This document shows positions 41,295-50,565 of a stretch of 64,000 nt of DNA, one piece after another. The first letter of the stretch is position 1. Each line of letters begins with the position of its first letter. The notes beneath the pieces are model-generated. The model ran no database searches. It was not told the DNA's origin and saw nothing but the letters and a program-made list of their open reading frames with translations. Location of the stretch: contig NZ_CAMLDD010000028.1 in NCBI RefSeq assembly GCF_946478785.1, positions 6,475 through 70,474 of the forward strand, read 5' to 3'. Made by a program: the position numbers and the translations under genes. The DNA comes from an uncultured Flavobacterium sp. (GTDB lineage: Bacteria > Bacteroidota > Bacteroidia > Flavobacteriales > Flavobacteriaceae).

Positions 41295-41523
41295 ATTTTA
41301 AAAATGAATGAGCCGTAGTATCTTGATTTTCTGTCCCTGCGTCATCAAAAATACGTAATTGTTTAATCCAATATACAATTGCTACAGAGCAGATAATCAT
41401 AAAAATCCAGTTAATTGTATTTGCACCAAACCAGGAAACAAGTTCCAAGCGACGTAAGAAATCAAGTGGAGCAAATAAAATGTTGACAAATAAGTATTGT
41501 ATTCCTTCGAAAAAAGCTGTCAT
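41293..41523 (-). CDS. small membrane protein, DUF6341-like
   Basis: 76 residues. FEGIQYLFVNILFAPLDFLRRLELVSWFGANTINWIFMIICSVAIVYWIKQL gives one amphipathic segment and one clear membrane helix (about 38-58), then an acidic tail. Proteins like this, named DUF6341 as I recall, occur between purD and DUF6427 in Flavobacterium. Function unknown. Minus strand, with its stop against the purD terminator. Confidence 0.72.
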   Translation of the reverse strand: MTAFFEGIQYLFVNILFAPLDFLRRLELVSWFGANTINWIFMIICSVAIVYWIKQLRIFDDAGTENQDTTAHSFLK

Positions 41524-41661
41524 AATTTATAAAATTATATGTTATTTATTTTGTAACGCATTGAAGACAAAATTCAGGTAATAGAATCTTTTTTCAACTT
41601 GTTGGGTTTTCCTTTTTAAACAAGTATTATATTTACAGTCACAAAAGTATAAAATATCCTT

Positions 41662-42591
41662 ATGATTACAAGTGTTTTTAAAAAATCTACACCATTAAAT
41701 TATTCTTTGGTCGTAATTTTAATACTGGTTTTCTTTTTTCTGTTTCAAATTCAGGAACCGTTATGGATGAGTTCTTATTTTTTGGCGTTTCAGAAAATAA
41801 GTTTATTGTGTTTTATTTTTGCTTCTTTTTTTCTGATAAATTTCATCGTTAAAAAGAACGGACTCAGCAAGGACAACGGATACTCAATACTTTTCTATTT
41901 ATTATTCCTATTGTTTTTCCCAACAATTTTCAATAATCCGAATGTTATATACGCAAACTTTTTTCTGTTATTAGCGCTTCGGAGATTGATTTCCCTCCAA
42001 TCGTTAAAAGCTTCAAAAGAAAAAATATTTGATGCCTCTTTTTGGATTTTAGTGGCTGCGTTATTTCAATTTTGGTGCGTTCTTTTCCTGATATTGGTTT
42101 TTATATCTATAATTTTTCACGTATCCAGAGATTATAGAAATTGGATTTTACCATTTATTGCTCTTTTTGGAGTTGCTTTATTATTTTTAACAACATCATT
42201 AATGTTCAATTTCGACCCCATAAAATTTATCCAGGATAGGGCAGTTATTGATTTAAGAATTGATTATTTTAAAAACAATTACGAAAACGGAGCATTTTCA
42301 ATTTATGTTGCTATTGTTTTATTTTTTGTAGTTTCTATGTTAACAACCTTGTCAGACAGGCCACAAATTGTACATACTTCATACAAAAAGGTGATAGCTT
42401 GTTTTTTTATAGCTGTTTTTGTTTTCATTCTTTCACCAAACAAAAGCAATGATTTATTACTGTTTAGTATTACGCCTTTAACAATTATGGCATCAAGTAG
42501 TATTGAATATATGCAGCAAAAACTTAATAGAGAAGTTGTGTTTTATGTTCTTATCTGTTGCAGCTTATTTACTTTTTTCTCTCAATTATAA
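41662..42591 (+). CDS. DUF6427-like multi-spanning membrane protein
   Basis: 309 residues, very hydrophobic, with about nine or ten membrane segments and only short charged loops (for example KNNYENGAFSIYV, SDRPQIVHTSYKK). The start MITSVFKKSTPLNYSLVVILILVFFFLFQ matches the Flavobacteriaceae DUF6427 family as I remember it. Function unknown. Its stop overlaps the convergent upp stop by 6 bases. Confidence 0.75.
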   Translation: MITSVFKKSTPLNYSLVVILILVFFFLFQIQEPLWMSSYFLAFQKISLLCFIFASFFLINFIVKKNGLSKDNGYSILFYLLFLLFFPTIFNNPNVIYANFFLLLALRRLISLQSLKASKEKIFDASFWILVAALFQFWCVLFLILVFISIIFHVSRDYRNWILPFIALFGVALLFLTTSLMFNFDPIKFIQDRAVIDLRIDYFKNNYENGAFSIYVAIVLFFVVSMLTTLSDRPQIVHTSYKKVIACFFIAVFVFILSPNKSNDLLLFSITPLTIMASSSIEYMQQKLNREVVFYVLICCSLFTFFSQL

Positions 42592-43239
42592 TTTGCTTCC
42601 GTATGCAAGATCACCTGCATCGCCAAGTCCTGGAACAATGTAGTTTTTCTCGTTTAGTTTTTCGTCTAAGGCAGCAATCCATAAATGACAATTTTCAGGC
42701 AGATTTTTTTCGAGATGCGCAACTCCTTCTGGTGCAGCGATAACGACTACTATATGAATCTCTTTTGGAATTGCATTCTGAACTAATTTTTCATGAACAG
42801 CTACAATCGATTGACCAGTTGCCAACATCGGATCAAGCAGTAAAACCGTTTTATCATTTAAATTTGAAAGCGCCTGATACTCCACTAGAATTTCAAACTC
42901 ATCATCATCATTTGGATGGTATCTGGAGGCCGAAACAAAACTATTTTCGGCATAATCAAAATAATTTAAAAAGCCATTATGAAGCGGCAATCCAGCCCTT
43001 AAAATTGAGCATAAAACCAAATCACTTTCAATTTCAGTTGTTTTTTTAATACCAAGTGGTGTTTCAATTTCTACATTTTTATAAGGCAGGACTTTGCTCA
43101 GTTCATAAGCCATAATTTCACCAATTCGTTCAATATTTCTTCGAAAACGCATACTGTCGTTCTGAACGTTTACATTTCTGATTTGACCTAAAAAGTGATT
43201 TAGCACGCTATTATTTTCAGAGATATAATGAATTTTCAT
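42586..43239 (-). CDS. upp: uracil phosphoribosyltransferase
   Basis: 217 residues. The PRPP-binding loop is TVLLLDPMLATGQSIVA (about 130-146), with CSILRAGLPLHNGFLNYFDYAENSFVSASR (about 80-110) and the uracil-binding C-terminus YIVPGLGDAGDLAYG (about 200-214). It salvages uracil to UMP. The 3' end overlaps DUF6427 by 6 bases, and the promoter region is shared with the divergent DUF4254 gene. Confidence 0.95.
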   Translation of the reverse strand: MKIHYISENNSVLNHFLGQIRNVNVQNDSMRFRRNIERIGEIMAYELSKVLPYKNVEIETPLGIKKTTEIESDLVLCSILRAGLPLHNGFLNYFDYAENSFVSASRYHPNDDDEFEILVEYQALSNLNDKTVLLLDPMLATGQSIVAVHEKLVQNAIPKEIHIVVVIAAPEGVAHLEKNLPENCHLWIAALDEKLNEKNYIVPGLGDAGDLAYGSKL

Positions 43240-43322
43240 TTGGAGTTTTTAGAATTATCAATGATTTGTGATACTAAAATGAAAAAACAACCGTTTTTTT
43301 CACACTATAAAAGTATAAAAAG

Positions 43323-43330
43323 TATCTTTG
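43323..43330 (+). promoter_or_regulatory. -7 promoter box of the DUF4254/GT9 operon
   Basis: TATCTTTG, an exact TAnnTTTG match, 21 bases before the ATG at 43351. The frame remains open upstream to 43228, but that part lies ahead of the transcript start. Confidence 0.55.
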
Positions 43331-43350
43331 CTTCTCTAATAATTAAAGAC

Positions 43351-43956
43351 ATGTTTTCAAAATTAGCGTATTCAGTTTTCGAACAAAGTATCAAGGATTA
43401 TCATCAATTTGATAATGTTGACCAACCGATAAATAATCCTTTCCCAAAAGATAAATTTGAACATTTATTGTATCTGAAAAACTGGATTGACACCGTTCAA
43501 TGGCATTACGAAGATATTATTCGTGATCCGCAAATTGATCCTGTGGCAGCTTTGACCTTAAAAAGAAAAATTGACGCTTCTAATCAGGAACGTACTGATA
43601 TGGTGGAATATATTGATAGTTACTTTTTGCAAAAATATAGTCATGTAAAAGCAAAAGATGGTGCCAAAATCAATTCAGAAAGTCCTGCCTGGGCTTTTGA
43701 CAGATTGTCAATCTTAGCCTTGAAAATTTATCACATGCAGGAAGAGGCTACTCGTGCAGAAGCTTCGCAAGAACACAGAGATAAATGCCAGGAGAAATTA
43801 AATATTCTTTTAGAGCAAAGAAGCGATTTATCTACCGCAATCGAAGATTTATTAACTGACATCGAAAATGGAGATAAATTCATGAAAGTGTACAAACAAA
43901 TGAAAATGTACAACGACGATGATTTGAATCCGGTGTTATACCAAAACAAAAAATAA
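43351..43956 (+). CDS. DUF4254 domain protein
   Basis: 201 residues from the ATG at 43351 (chosen because of the promoter box at 43323-43330). FSKLAYSVFEQSIKDYHQFDNV, then HLLYLKNWIDTVQWHYEDIIRDPQID and EYIDSYFLQKYSHV, are the DUF4254 pattern: an all-helical soluble protein found beside GT9 glycosyltransferases in Bacteroidota. Function unknown, probably linked to surface glycan assembly. The glycosyltransferase gene follows with no gap. Confidence 0.86.
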   Translation: MFSKLAYSVFEQSIKDYHQFDNVDQPINNPFPKDKFEHLLYLKNWIDTVQWHYEDIIRDPQIDPVAALTLKRKIDASNQERTDMVEYIDSYFLQKYSHVKAKDGAKINSESPAWAFDRLSILALKIYHMQEEATRAEASQEHRDKCQEKLNILLEQRSDLSTAIEDLLTDIENGDKFMKVYKQMKMYNDDDLNPVLYQNKK

Positions 43957-45012
43957 TTGGCAGAATTGTCCAATAAAATTACACATATAGCCGTCATGAG
44001 ACTATCCGCAATGGGAGATGTCGCCATGACGGTTCCTGTTTTACGGGCTTTTGTAAAACAGTATCCACATATTAAAATCACCGTAATTTCGCGTCCGTTT
44101 TTTAAACCTTTTTTTGATGGAATTCAGAATCTGGAGTTTTTTGCTTTTGATGAAAAAGAAAGACACAAAGGTTTTCCAGGACTTTTACGATTATACAAAG
44201 ACATTAAAAAGCTTGAAATTGATGCGTTTGCAGATCTTCATAATGTTTTAAGATCCAAGGTTGTGAGTTTGCTTTTCGCTTTAAGCGGAAAAAAAAGAGC
44301 TACCGTTGACAAGGGAAGAGCAGGTAAAAAAGAATTAACCCGTGCAGAAAATAAAATTTTCAAGCAATTGCCAACGATGTTTGAAAGACATGTAAAAGTG
44401 TTTGAAGAACTTGGTTTTCCAATAGATTTATCAAATCCTGAGTTTCCTGAAAAGGCAAATTTGAGTTCAGACATTTTAGAAATTATCGGAAATAAAAACC
44501 AAAAATTAATCGGAATTGCACCTTTTGCACAGTATGATTCTAAGGTTTATCCTTTGGATTTAATGAAGGAAGTGATTTATGCATTAGCACAAAATCCAAA
44601 TTATAAAGTCCTTCTTTTTGGAGGAGGAAAAAAGGAAATTGAAATTTTGGATTCGCTTTCAAAACCATTTGAAAATGTAATCAATATAGCTGGAAAAATT
44701 AAATTTCAGCGGGAATTACAACTCATTAGCAATCTTGATGTTATGCTTTCTATGGATTCGGGGAACGCACACATTGCTGCAATGTTAGGTGTAAAAGTTG
44801 TAACACTTTGGGGCGCAACACATCCATATGCAGGATTTTTACCATTTAACCAAAGTTTAGAAAACGCTTTGACATCAGATCGAAATCAATATCCACATTT
44901 GCCAACTTCAGTTTACGGAAATAAAATAGTGGAAGGCTATAAAGACGCAATGTCAACAATCACAGTAGACTCTATTGTAAAAGTTTTAAATAACTTAATT
45001 AAAGTGAATTAA
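43957..45012 (+). CDS. glycosyltransferase family 9 (heptosyltransferase-like)
   Basis: 351 residues. It starts at TTG directly after the DUF4254 stop; the next ATG (43996) would cut into the conserved HIAVMRLSAMGDVAMTVPVLRAF strand-loop, so TTG is preferred. The GT-B fold shows IGIAPFAQYDSKVYPLDLM, LLFGGGKKEIEIL and LSMDSGNAHIAAMLGVKVVTLWGATHP (about 265-290), the ADP-heptose:LPS transferase signature. It probably adds a heptose or related sugar to lipopolysaccharide core. Operon with DUF4254. Confidence 0.92.
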   Translation: MAELSNKITHIAVMRLSAMGDVAMTVPVLRAFVKQYPHIKITVISRPFFKPFFDGIQNLEFFAFDEKERHKGFPGLLRLYKDIKKLEIDAFADLHNVLRSKVVSLLFALSGKKRATVDKGRAGKKELTRAENKIFKQLPTMFERHVKVFEELGFPIDLSNPEFPEKANLSSDILEIIGNKNQKLIGIAPFAQYDSKVYPLDLMKEVIYALAQNPNYKVLLFGGGKKEIEILDSLSKPFENVINIAGKIKFQRELQLISNLDVMLSMDSGNAHIAAMLGVKVVTLWGATHPYAGFLPFNQSLENALTSDRNQYPHLPTSVYGNKIVEGYKDAMSTITVDSIVKVLNNLIKVN

Positions 45013-45180
45013 AATAAAATTAAACAAATAGAAGAGTTATTGTTTTGTTTTTTTTTGAAAGAATAATTTTATCAATTATTTAACAGGTGAGTTTCTGGCA
45101 ATAATGTACTTTCGACGGCTGTGAGTTAGGTCTTACAAATCAGAGCCAAATAAATGCTAATATAAATCAGAAACTTATTT

Positions 45181-47955
45181 ATGCAAAAAATTACAATTGC
45201 AATTTTGTTCTTATTTTCTTTTTCGTCCTTTTCTCAAAAAGCAAATCTTTCAGGTGTTTTAACCGATGGAAGCGAAAACACTCCCATTTATAATTCAGTT
45301 GTTGCTTTATTAACTCCAAAAGACTCTATTTTATACAAATTTACCCGATCTGATAAAGAGGGAAAATTTAATATCAGGAATATAAAAGCAGGAAATTATA
45401 TCCTGATGACGACCCATAGTCAGTATGCCGATTATTTAGATTCCATAACGATTAATGATGGCGAAAATGATCTAAGAACCATTGCATTGATAAGCAAAAT
45501 GAAACTGTTGAAAGAGATAATAATAAAGACAGGCTCAATAAGGATTAAAGGCGATACGACAAGTTACAGGGCAAGCGATTTTAAAGTGGATGCAAATGCA
45601 AATGTGGAAGAATTGCTAAAAAAACTCCCCGGAATACAAGTAGATAAGAACGGTACCATAAAAGCAATGGGTGAAACAGTGGAAAAGGTACTCGTTGATG
45701 GTGAAGAATTTTTTGGAGATGATCCTGGCATGGCCGTAAAAAACTTACGGGCAGATGCAGTAAAAGAAGTACAGGTTTTTAATAAAAAAAGCGACCAGGC
45801 TGAGTTTACGGGCATAGACGATGGTGAAACAAAAAAAACGATCAACCTGAAATTAAAGGAAGATAAAAAGAAAGGTTATTTTGGAAAAATAGATGCGGCA
45901 AACCAGCCCGCAACGGATGGCGATTCCCGGTACAATATCAATTCGATGTTTAGTAGTTTTAAGGGCAAAAGAAAACTCTCAGCGTTTATATTAAACGGAA
46001 ATACGGGTCAGGATGGATTAAGCTGGCAAGACAGCGATAAATTTGGAGGCCGTGACGATGTCAGCATGAATATGGATGACGACGGAAATGTAAGTTACGA
46101 ATGGACAGGTGGAAATAATGATGAAGAGCCTAATGTTGACACTCAAAACGGCTTTATCAAAAATACGAATGCAGGATTGCAGTACAGCAATAAGTGGAAC
46201 GATAAGCAAACATTGAATCTGTCGCCAAAATATAATAAGCAGATTTATACCAACAATAACAAAAGGAATACTCAAACACAGGTAGGAGAAACTCAGTTAA
46301 ATGAAAATACATCGACGGTGAGTAATGTAAACAGGGGCAACTTTAAATTTAATGCTACTTACGATGTAAAATTAGACTCTGTAAATTCTATAAAATTTAC
46401 TGCCAGAACAAATTTTTATGATACTGAGAGCGATGAATTTACAGACGGAGCTACTACTGGAAACGATGGATTATTAAAAAACAAACAGCAAAAAACTTTT
46501 ATTACAAATTCGGATAAGCAATCTTTGCAGGCAAATGTTTTATTTAAACATAAGTTTGCTAAACAACGCCGTACATTTTCTGTAAATGGGAGCTGGAATA
46601 TGTTGAACACAAATTCAAATAATTTTTTAAAATCCTACAATGAAAGTTATAATGAAGGTGTTTTTTCTTTTAGGGATGACATAGACCAGAATAAAGTAGG
46701 GGAAAAAACAAATCAAAACCTGGCGCTAAACGTTACTTATACAGAACCTCTTAATAAAAATTTTGCCATACAATTTGGGCATCAGATTAATCATAACACA
46801 GGCAAAAGCAATTATTTAACTTATGATTATTCGGAAGATACAGGAAATTATGATTTGGTTGTGGAGTCATTATCAAACCAGTTCAGGCAGACGATTACAA
46901 CACACAGACCAAATATAAAATTAAGCTACAATGCTAAAAAAATAAATTATAGTTTTGGAAGTGGTTTCGGTTTTACATCTTTTGATTTGCAGGATCAAAC
47001 ATTAAACAAAGAGTACAAACGTCATTACACTAACTTTTTCCCATCTGCAAATTTTTCTTATAAGTATAAAAGCAACAGCAACTTGCGTTTTACTTATCAA
47101 GGGGCAACAAAACAGCCTACTATAGATCAATTACAGCCTTTAAGAAACAATCAGGATTTCTTTAATCAAATTTTAGGTAATCCGGATTTAAAGCAATCTT
47201 TTACCAATAGTATAAACATAATGCACAACAGCTATAGTATTTTGACAGAATCTCAATTTTATCAAAATATTTCTCTTAGATCGACTTCCAATTTAATTTC
47301 TTACAATAAAGATATAGATCCGGAAAGTGCTAAAACAATTACCACACCTATTAATACAAACGGTAATTTTTCAGGTAATTTTTACTTCGGATACGGATTT
47401 AAGGTAAAAAAGATAGATTTGTATGTTAATCTTAATCCAACCCTTAACTACAACAGATCAGTACTTAGCATCAATAACATAATAAACAATTCAAATACTT
47501 TAAACTCCGGATTTTCAGTTTATTTAAGCAAGTTTAAAGAAAAAAAATACGAATTTAGTTTAAATAATTATTTTTCAAATAATAGAAACAGTACGTCTCA
47601 AAACGATGAAATAAAATCATTTAACACAAATAATTTAAGTTTGGATATAGGCATTTATTTTAGGGAAAAATGGAAACTATCTACTGACTACAATTTATAT
47701 TCCCGTCAAAAAACGGTTGATTTTCAAACCAACCTTACTAACCAATTATGGAATGCCAGACTACAGCGCACCTTTAAAAATGATGAATTCACAGCTTACA
47801 TTCTGGTAAGGGATATTTTGAATCAAAACATAGGAATCAGAAGATACGTTTATGAAAACATAATAGGCGAGGAACAAAACGACAGGCTAAAAAGATATGC
47901 AATGGTAGGTTTTACCTGGAATTTTAAAAACAAAGATATAACAGCAAAAAAATAG
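45181..47955 (+). CDS. outer-membrane beta-barrel protein with carboxypeptidase-regulatory-like N-domain
   Basis: 924 residues. A signal peptide (about 1-19, ending FSQK), an N-terminal CarboxypepD_reg-like domain (NLSGVLTDGSENTPIYNSVVALLTPKD ... GKFNIRNIKAGNYILMTT), a TonB-plug-like part (ANVEELLKKLPGIQVDKNGTIKAMGETVEKVLVDGEEFFGDDPGMAVKNL), then a long beta-barrel rich in alternating aromatic strands, ending VGFTWNFKNKDITAKK. It is a TonB-receptor-like barrel of the branch that pairs with GLPGLI proteins. The substrate is unknown. The GLPGLI gene follows about 100 bases later. Confidence 0.9.
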   Translation: MQKITIAILFLFSFSSFSQKANLSGVLTDGSENTPIYNSVVALLTPKDSILYKFTRSDKEGKFNIRNIKAGNYILMTTHSQYADYLDSITINDGENDLRTIALISKMKLLKEIIIKTGSIRIKGDTTSYRASDFKVDANANVEELLKKLPGIQVDKNGTIKAMGETVEKVLVDGEEFFGDDPGMAVKNLRADAVKEVQVFNKKSDQAEFTGIDDGETKKTINLKLKEDKKKGYFGKIDAANQPATDGDSRYNINSMFSSFKGKRKLSAFILNGNTGQDGLSWQDSDKFGGRDDVSMNMDDDGNVSYEWTGGNNDEEPNVDTQNGFIKNTNAGLQYSNKWNDKQTLNLSPKYNKQIYTNNNKRNTQTQVGETQLNENTSTVSNVNRGNFKFNATYDVKLDSVNSIKFTARTNFYDTESDEFTDGATTGNDGLLKNKQQKTFITNSDKQSLQANVLFKHKFAKQRRTFSVNGSWNMLNTNSNNFLKSYNESYNEGVFSFRDDIDQNKVGEKTNQNLALNVTYTEPLNKNFAIQFGHQINHNTGKSNYLTYDYSEDTGNYDLVVESLSNQFRQTITTHRPNIKLSYNAKKINYSFGSGFGFTSFDLQDQTLNKEYKRHYTNFFPSANFSYKYKSNSNLRFTYQGATKQPTIDQLQPLRNNQDFFNQILGNPDLKQSFTNSINIMHNSYSILTESQFYQNISLRSTSNLISYNKDIDPESAKTITTPINTNGNFSGNFYFGYGFKVKKIDLYVNLNPTLNYNRSVLSINNIINNSNTLNSGFSVYLSKFKEKKYEFSLNNYFSNNRNSTSQNDEIKSFNTNNLSLDIGIYFREKWKLSTDYNLYSRQKTVDFQTNLTNQLWNARLQRTFKNDEFTAYILVRDILNQNIGIRRYVYENIIGEEQNDRLKRYAMVGFTWNFKNKDITAKK

Positions 47956-48054
47956 TTTAGGGCTATTTATAGTTTACAAACAGCGAGCATTCTAAAATCA
48001 ATTTAACAATCTTTTAAATAATAAGGGATTGATAAAAATAATAATAGCAAGATT

Positions 48055-48816
48055 ATGAAATCACTACTTTTTTTTATTGCAGCACTGCTATTTACATTCG
48101 CATCAAGAGCACAGCAATTTATCGATAAAGCTGTAATTGAATATGAGGTAAATACTAATATTAAAAAAACAATGAGTAATGACAGTTGGGATGAGATGAT
48201 GAAAGAGAACCTTTCTGATCTAAAAATTTCCTACTTTACCTATACTTTTGCAGACAATAAAAGCATTTATAAATTTGATAGATGGAGTCCAAAAACGAAA
48301 ATCCCAAAACACTTAAAAGATGCTGATGAAGAGAATGCGTGGTTTCTTGATTTTACAACAGGAAAAATCAACATGCAAAAACAAATAGTAGGAACCAATT
48401 TCGTAATTGCAGACAGCATTCCAAAAATAGAATGGCAAATCACAAATGAACATAGGGAAATAGCAGGTTACAATTGCCGAAAAGCCGTAGGAAAAATTAT
48501 GGATGAGGTATATGTATTTGCTTTTTATACAGACGACATAACCATTTCCGGAGGTCCATGCTCAATAAATGGATTGCCGGGTATGATATTAGGACTTACA
48601 ATCCCAAGATTATATACCTCATTTATAGCTACAAAAATAGATTTAGAGATTACCAACAAATCTGATATAAAGCCCATAACAGCCAAAAAAATGTATGACT
48701 TTAATGGAATAAAATTATTTTTTGAAGAAAAAACAAAAGATTGGTTCAGCTATGGAGAGGATAAGGAAGAAAATAAGAGACAGAAGAATATGTTCTTGTG
48801 GAATGCTTTTTTATAA
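48055..48816 (+). CDS. GLPGLI family exported protein
   Basis: 253 residues. A signal peptide (MKSLLFFIAALLFTFASRAQQ) is followed by a beta-rich domain with the name-giving motif in the form SINGLPGMILGL (about 180-191), preceded by WQITNEHREIAGYNCRKAVG and VYVFAFYTDDI. GLPGLI proteins are periplasmic or outer-membrane proteins of Bacteroidota often encoded next to outer-membrane barrels such as the upstream gene. Function unknown. Confidence 0.9.
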   Translation: MKSLLFFIAALLFTFASRAQQFIDKAVIEYEVNTNIKKTMSNDSWDEMMKENLSDLKISYFTYTFADNKSIYKFDRWSPKTKIPKHLKDADEENAWFLDFTTGKINMQKQIVGTNFVIADSIPKIEWQITNEHREIAGYNCRKAVGKIMDEVYVFAFYTDDITISGGPCSINGLPGMILGLTIPRLYTSFIATKIDLEITNKSDIKPITAKKMYDFNGIKLFFEEKTKDWFSYGEDKEENKRQKNMFLWNAFL

Positions 48817-48843
48817 TTCTGAGAAAAGGATAATAAAAACTAA

Positions 48844-50409
48844 TTAATTTTTGTCTCCTCTTTTATAATAAGTTCTGATGAGATTTTTAAATTCATCAAT
48901 TTTTCCATTGTTAAAACGATAAGAATAATTGTAACTTGTTTTTATAGCTTTTCCATTTAAAAAAGCAGGTTGATACACAGATGGAATATTTTTAATTATC
49001 TGCTCTAGTTCATTACAAATCGATGGGTTAGGAGCTGTTGCTTTTACGTTTATAATATTACCATTTGCATCTATTTGAAAATGACAACTAATTCGAATAA
49101 TACCTGTCAATTTAGTTTTATGCCGTATATTATTTTTAAAGTTCCCAACAACTATTTCTTTAATATTTTGATCTAAACAATCGTATAACTCATCTGGATT
49201 TTTAGATTTTCCACAATTTTTATCAAATATTGGTGGAATAAAAACGGTTGGTTTATCTGTACTTTTAATACTTTTTTTATCGAATCTTTTAACTATAATG
49301 GGGTATTTGTAAGATTCTAAAATGTTTGTAGATTTAATATTTAATTTTTCGAATGAATATTTTTTAAAGATTTCAACAAGTCTGTTATTAAGTTCTGGTA
49401 AATGCGAATTTGTTTTAATATTTATTGGGTTTCCATTTTTATTAAAATTAAAACTTAAATAAATATCTCGTTTTCCTGAAGGAAAAACAACTTTTGTAAG
49501 TTCTTCTGGGTTTAAATTGTTTTTAAAATGAATGGCTAATTCACTATTTGGATTTAATAAGGTATCTATTAATCTTAAATTTTCTTCTTTGTATTTTAAA
49601 GTTTCTTCTTTGTATTTTTCATCATTAGTATCTATTTGAAGACTAACTGTTGTTTTGTAAACAAAATATATTGGTTTACCATTACGAGTTGCTGGAATCT
49701 TAACTTTTGGAAATAAGCCAACTACTCGATTTAATTCCTTTGTCAAACTATCTGTTGGTGCTTTGCAATCTATTTGTTCAATAATTCCTTGCTCATTAAT
49801 TAAGAATTTGACCTCTAAATTTAGCATTCCTAATTGTTTAGATTTCTTAATTTCAATAGGAGATATTGTATTCGCAACATGTTCTGAAATTTGTTTATTA
49901 AGACAATTGTATAGTTTATATTTGTCTTTACATGATTCACAATCTTTAACAATAGGAATTCTGTCATACACTACATGAGTACTGCAATTAATTACCATTT
50001 TATCACCTTCTGAAGAAAGTATCTGTAATACGTACGTATTAAGAGGGCTTTTTTCAGGAATATTCAAATCCTCAATATCATAATTCTTAAAAGCCTCCTG
50101 AATGGATTTATTTAATTCTGAATAAGGCGAATTTACAATGATGTTTTTTATTTTACTTTGTTCGTCAAATCTAAAAGTTAAAGTGATAGTTTTCGGGCTT
50201 TTTATATCATCTCTAATCCTGTAAGTATCGTAGCCATTAACTAATTTTGAACTGATTTGTTTTTCAAAATATTTGGAGAGTTTGTTTGTTTTATTAGGTT
50301 TTGCATAAAAAACAAATTCTTTATATTTATCGTTAAAGGCTTTATAATCCGTTTGTGAGAAACAAATAGCAGAGTATAAGGAGCATAATAAAAACAGAAA
50401 GGGTTTCAT
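48844..50409 (-). CDS. exported protein with repeated TonB_C-like modules
   Basis: 521 residues with a signal peptide (MKPFLFLLCSLYSAICFSQT). The mature part is an internal duplication: module A (KTITLTFRFDEQSKIKNIIV..., about 60-150) and module B (LEVKFLINEQGIIEQIDCKAP...ATRNGKPIYFVY, about 160-250) recur as A' (IYLSFNFNKNGNPINI..., about 295-380) and B' (CHFQIDANGNIINVKATAP...AFLNGKAIKTSYNY, about 400-500). B and B' each start with a C-x2-C/K-x3-LY-x-CL-x-Q-like stretch and resemble the TonB C-terminal fold of energy transducers, but no membrane anchor or proline-rich spacer is present. Function unknown. Confidence 0.65.
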   Translation of the reverse strand: MKPFLFLLCSLYSAICFSQTDYKAFNDKYKEFVFYAKPNKTNKLSKYFEKQISSKLVNGYDTYRIRDDIKSPKTITLTFRFDEQSKIKNIIVNSPYSELNKSIQEAFKNYDIEDLNIPEKSPLNTYVLQILSSEGDKMVINCSTHVVYDRIPIVKDCESCKDKYKLYNCLNKQISEHVANTISPIEIKKSKQLGMLNLEVKFLINEQGIIEQIDCKAPTDSLTKELNRVVGLFPKVKIPATRNGKPIYFVYKTTVSLQIDTNDEKYKEETLKYKEENLRLIDTLLNPNSELAIHFKNNLNPEELTKVVFPSGKRDIYLSFNFNKNGNPINIKTNSHLPELNNRLVEIFKKYSFEKLNIKSTNILESYKYPIIVKRFDKKSIKSTDKPTVFIPPIFDKNCGKSKNPDELYDCLDQNIKEIVVGNFKNNIRHKTKLTGIIRISCHFQIDANGNIINVKATAPNPSICNELEQIIKNIPSVYQPAFLNGKAIKTSYNYSYRFNNGKIDEFKNLIRTYYKRGDKN

Positions 50410-50498
50410 AGATATAGAATAATTAAATGGCTAAATGTATGAAATCACTTTGTAATTTATTGAAAGTTGATAAATGAATTTGAAAAACAATGTAAAAT

Positions 50499-50541
50499 CA
50501 AAAAAAATCCCAAAATCTAACTTTAAATTGGATTTTGGGAT
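50499..50541 (-). terminator. intrinsic terminator of the PaaE-like gene
   Basis: ATCCCAAAATC (50507-50517) pairs perfectly with GATTTTGGGAT (50531-50541). An 8-base T-run follows on the minus strand. Confidence 0.88.
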
Positions 50542-50565
50542 GTTGCTACTTTGGATTTTTAACTT

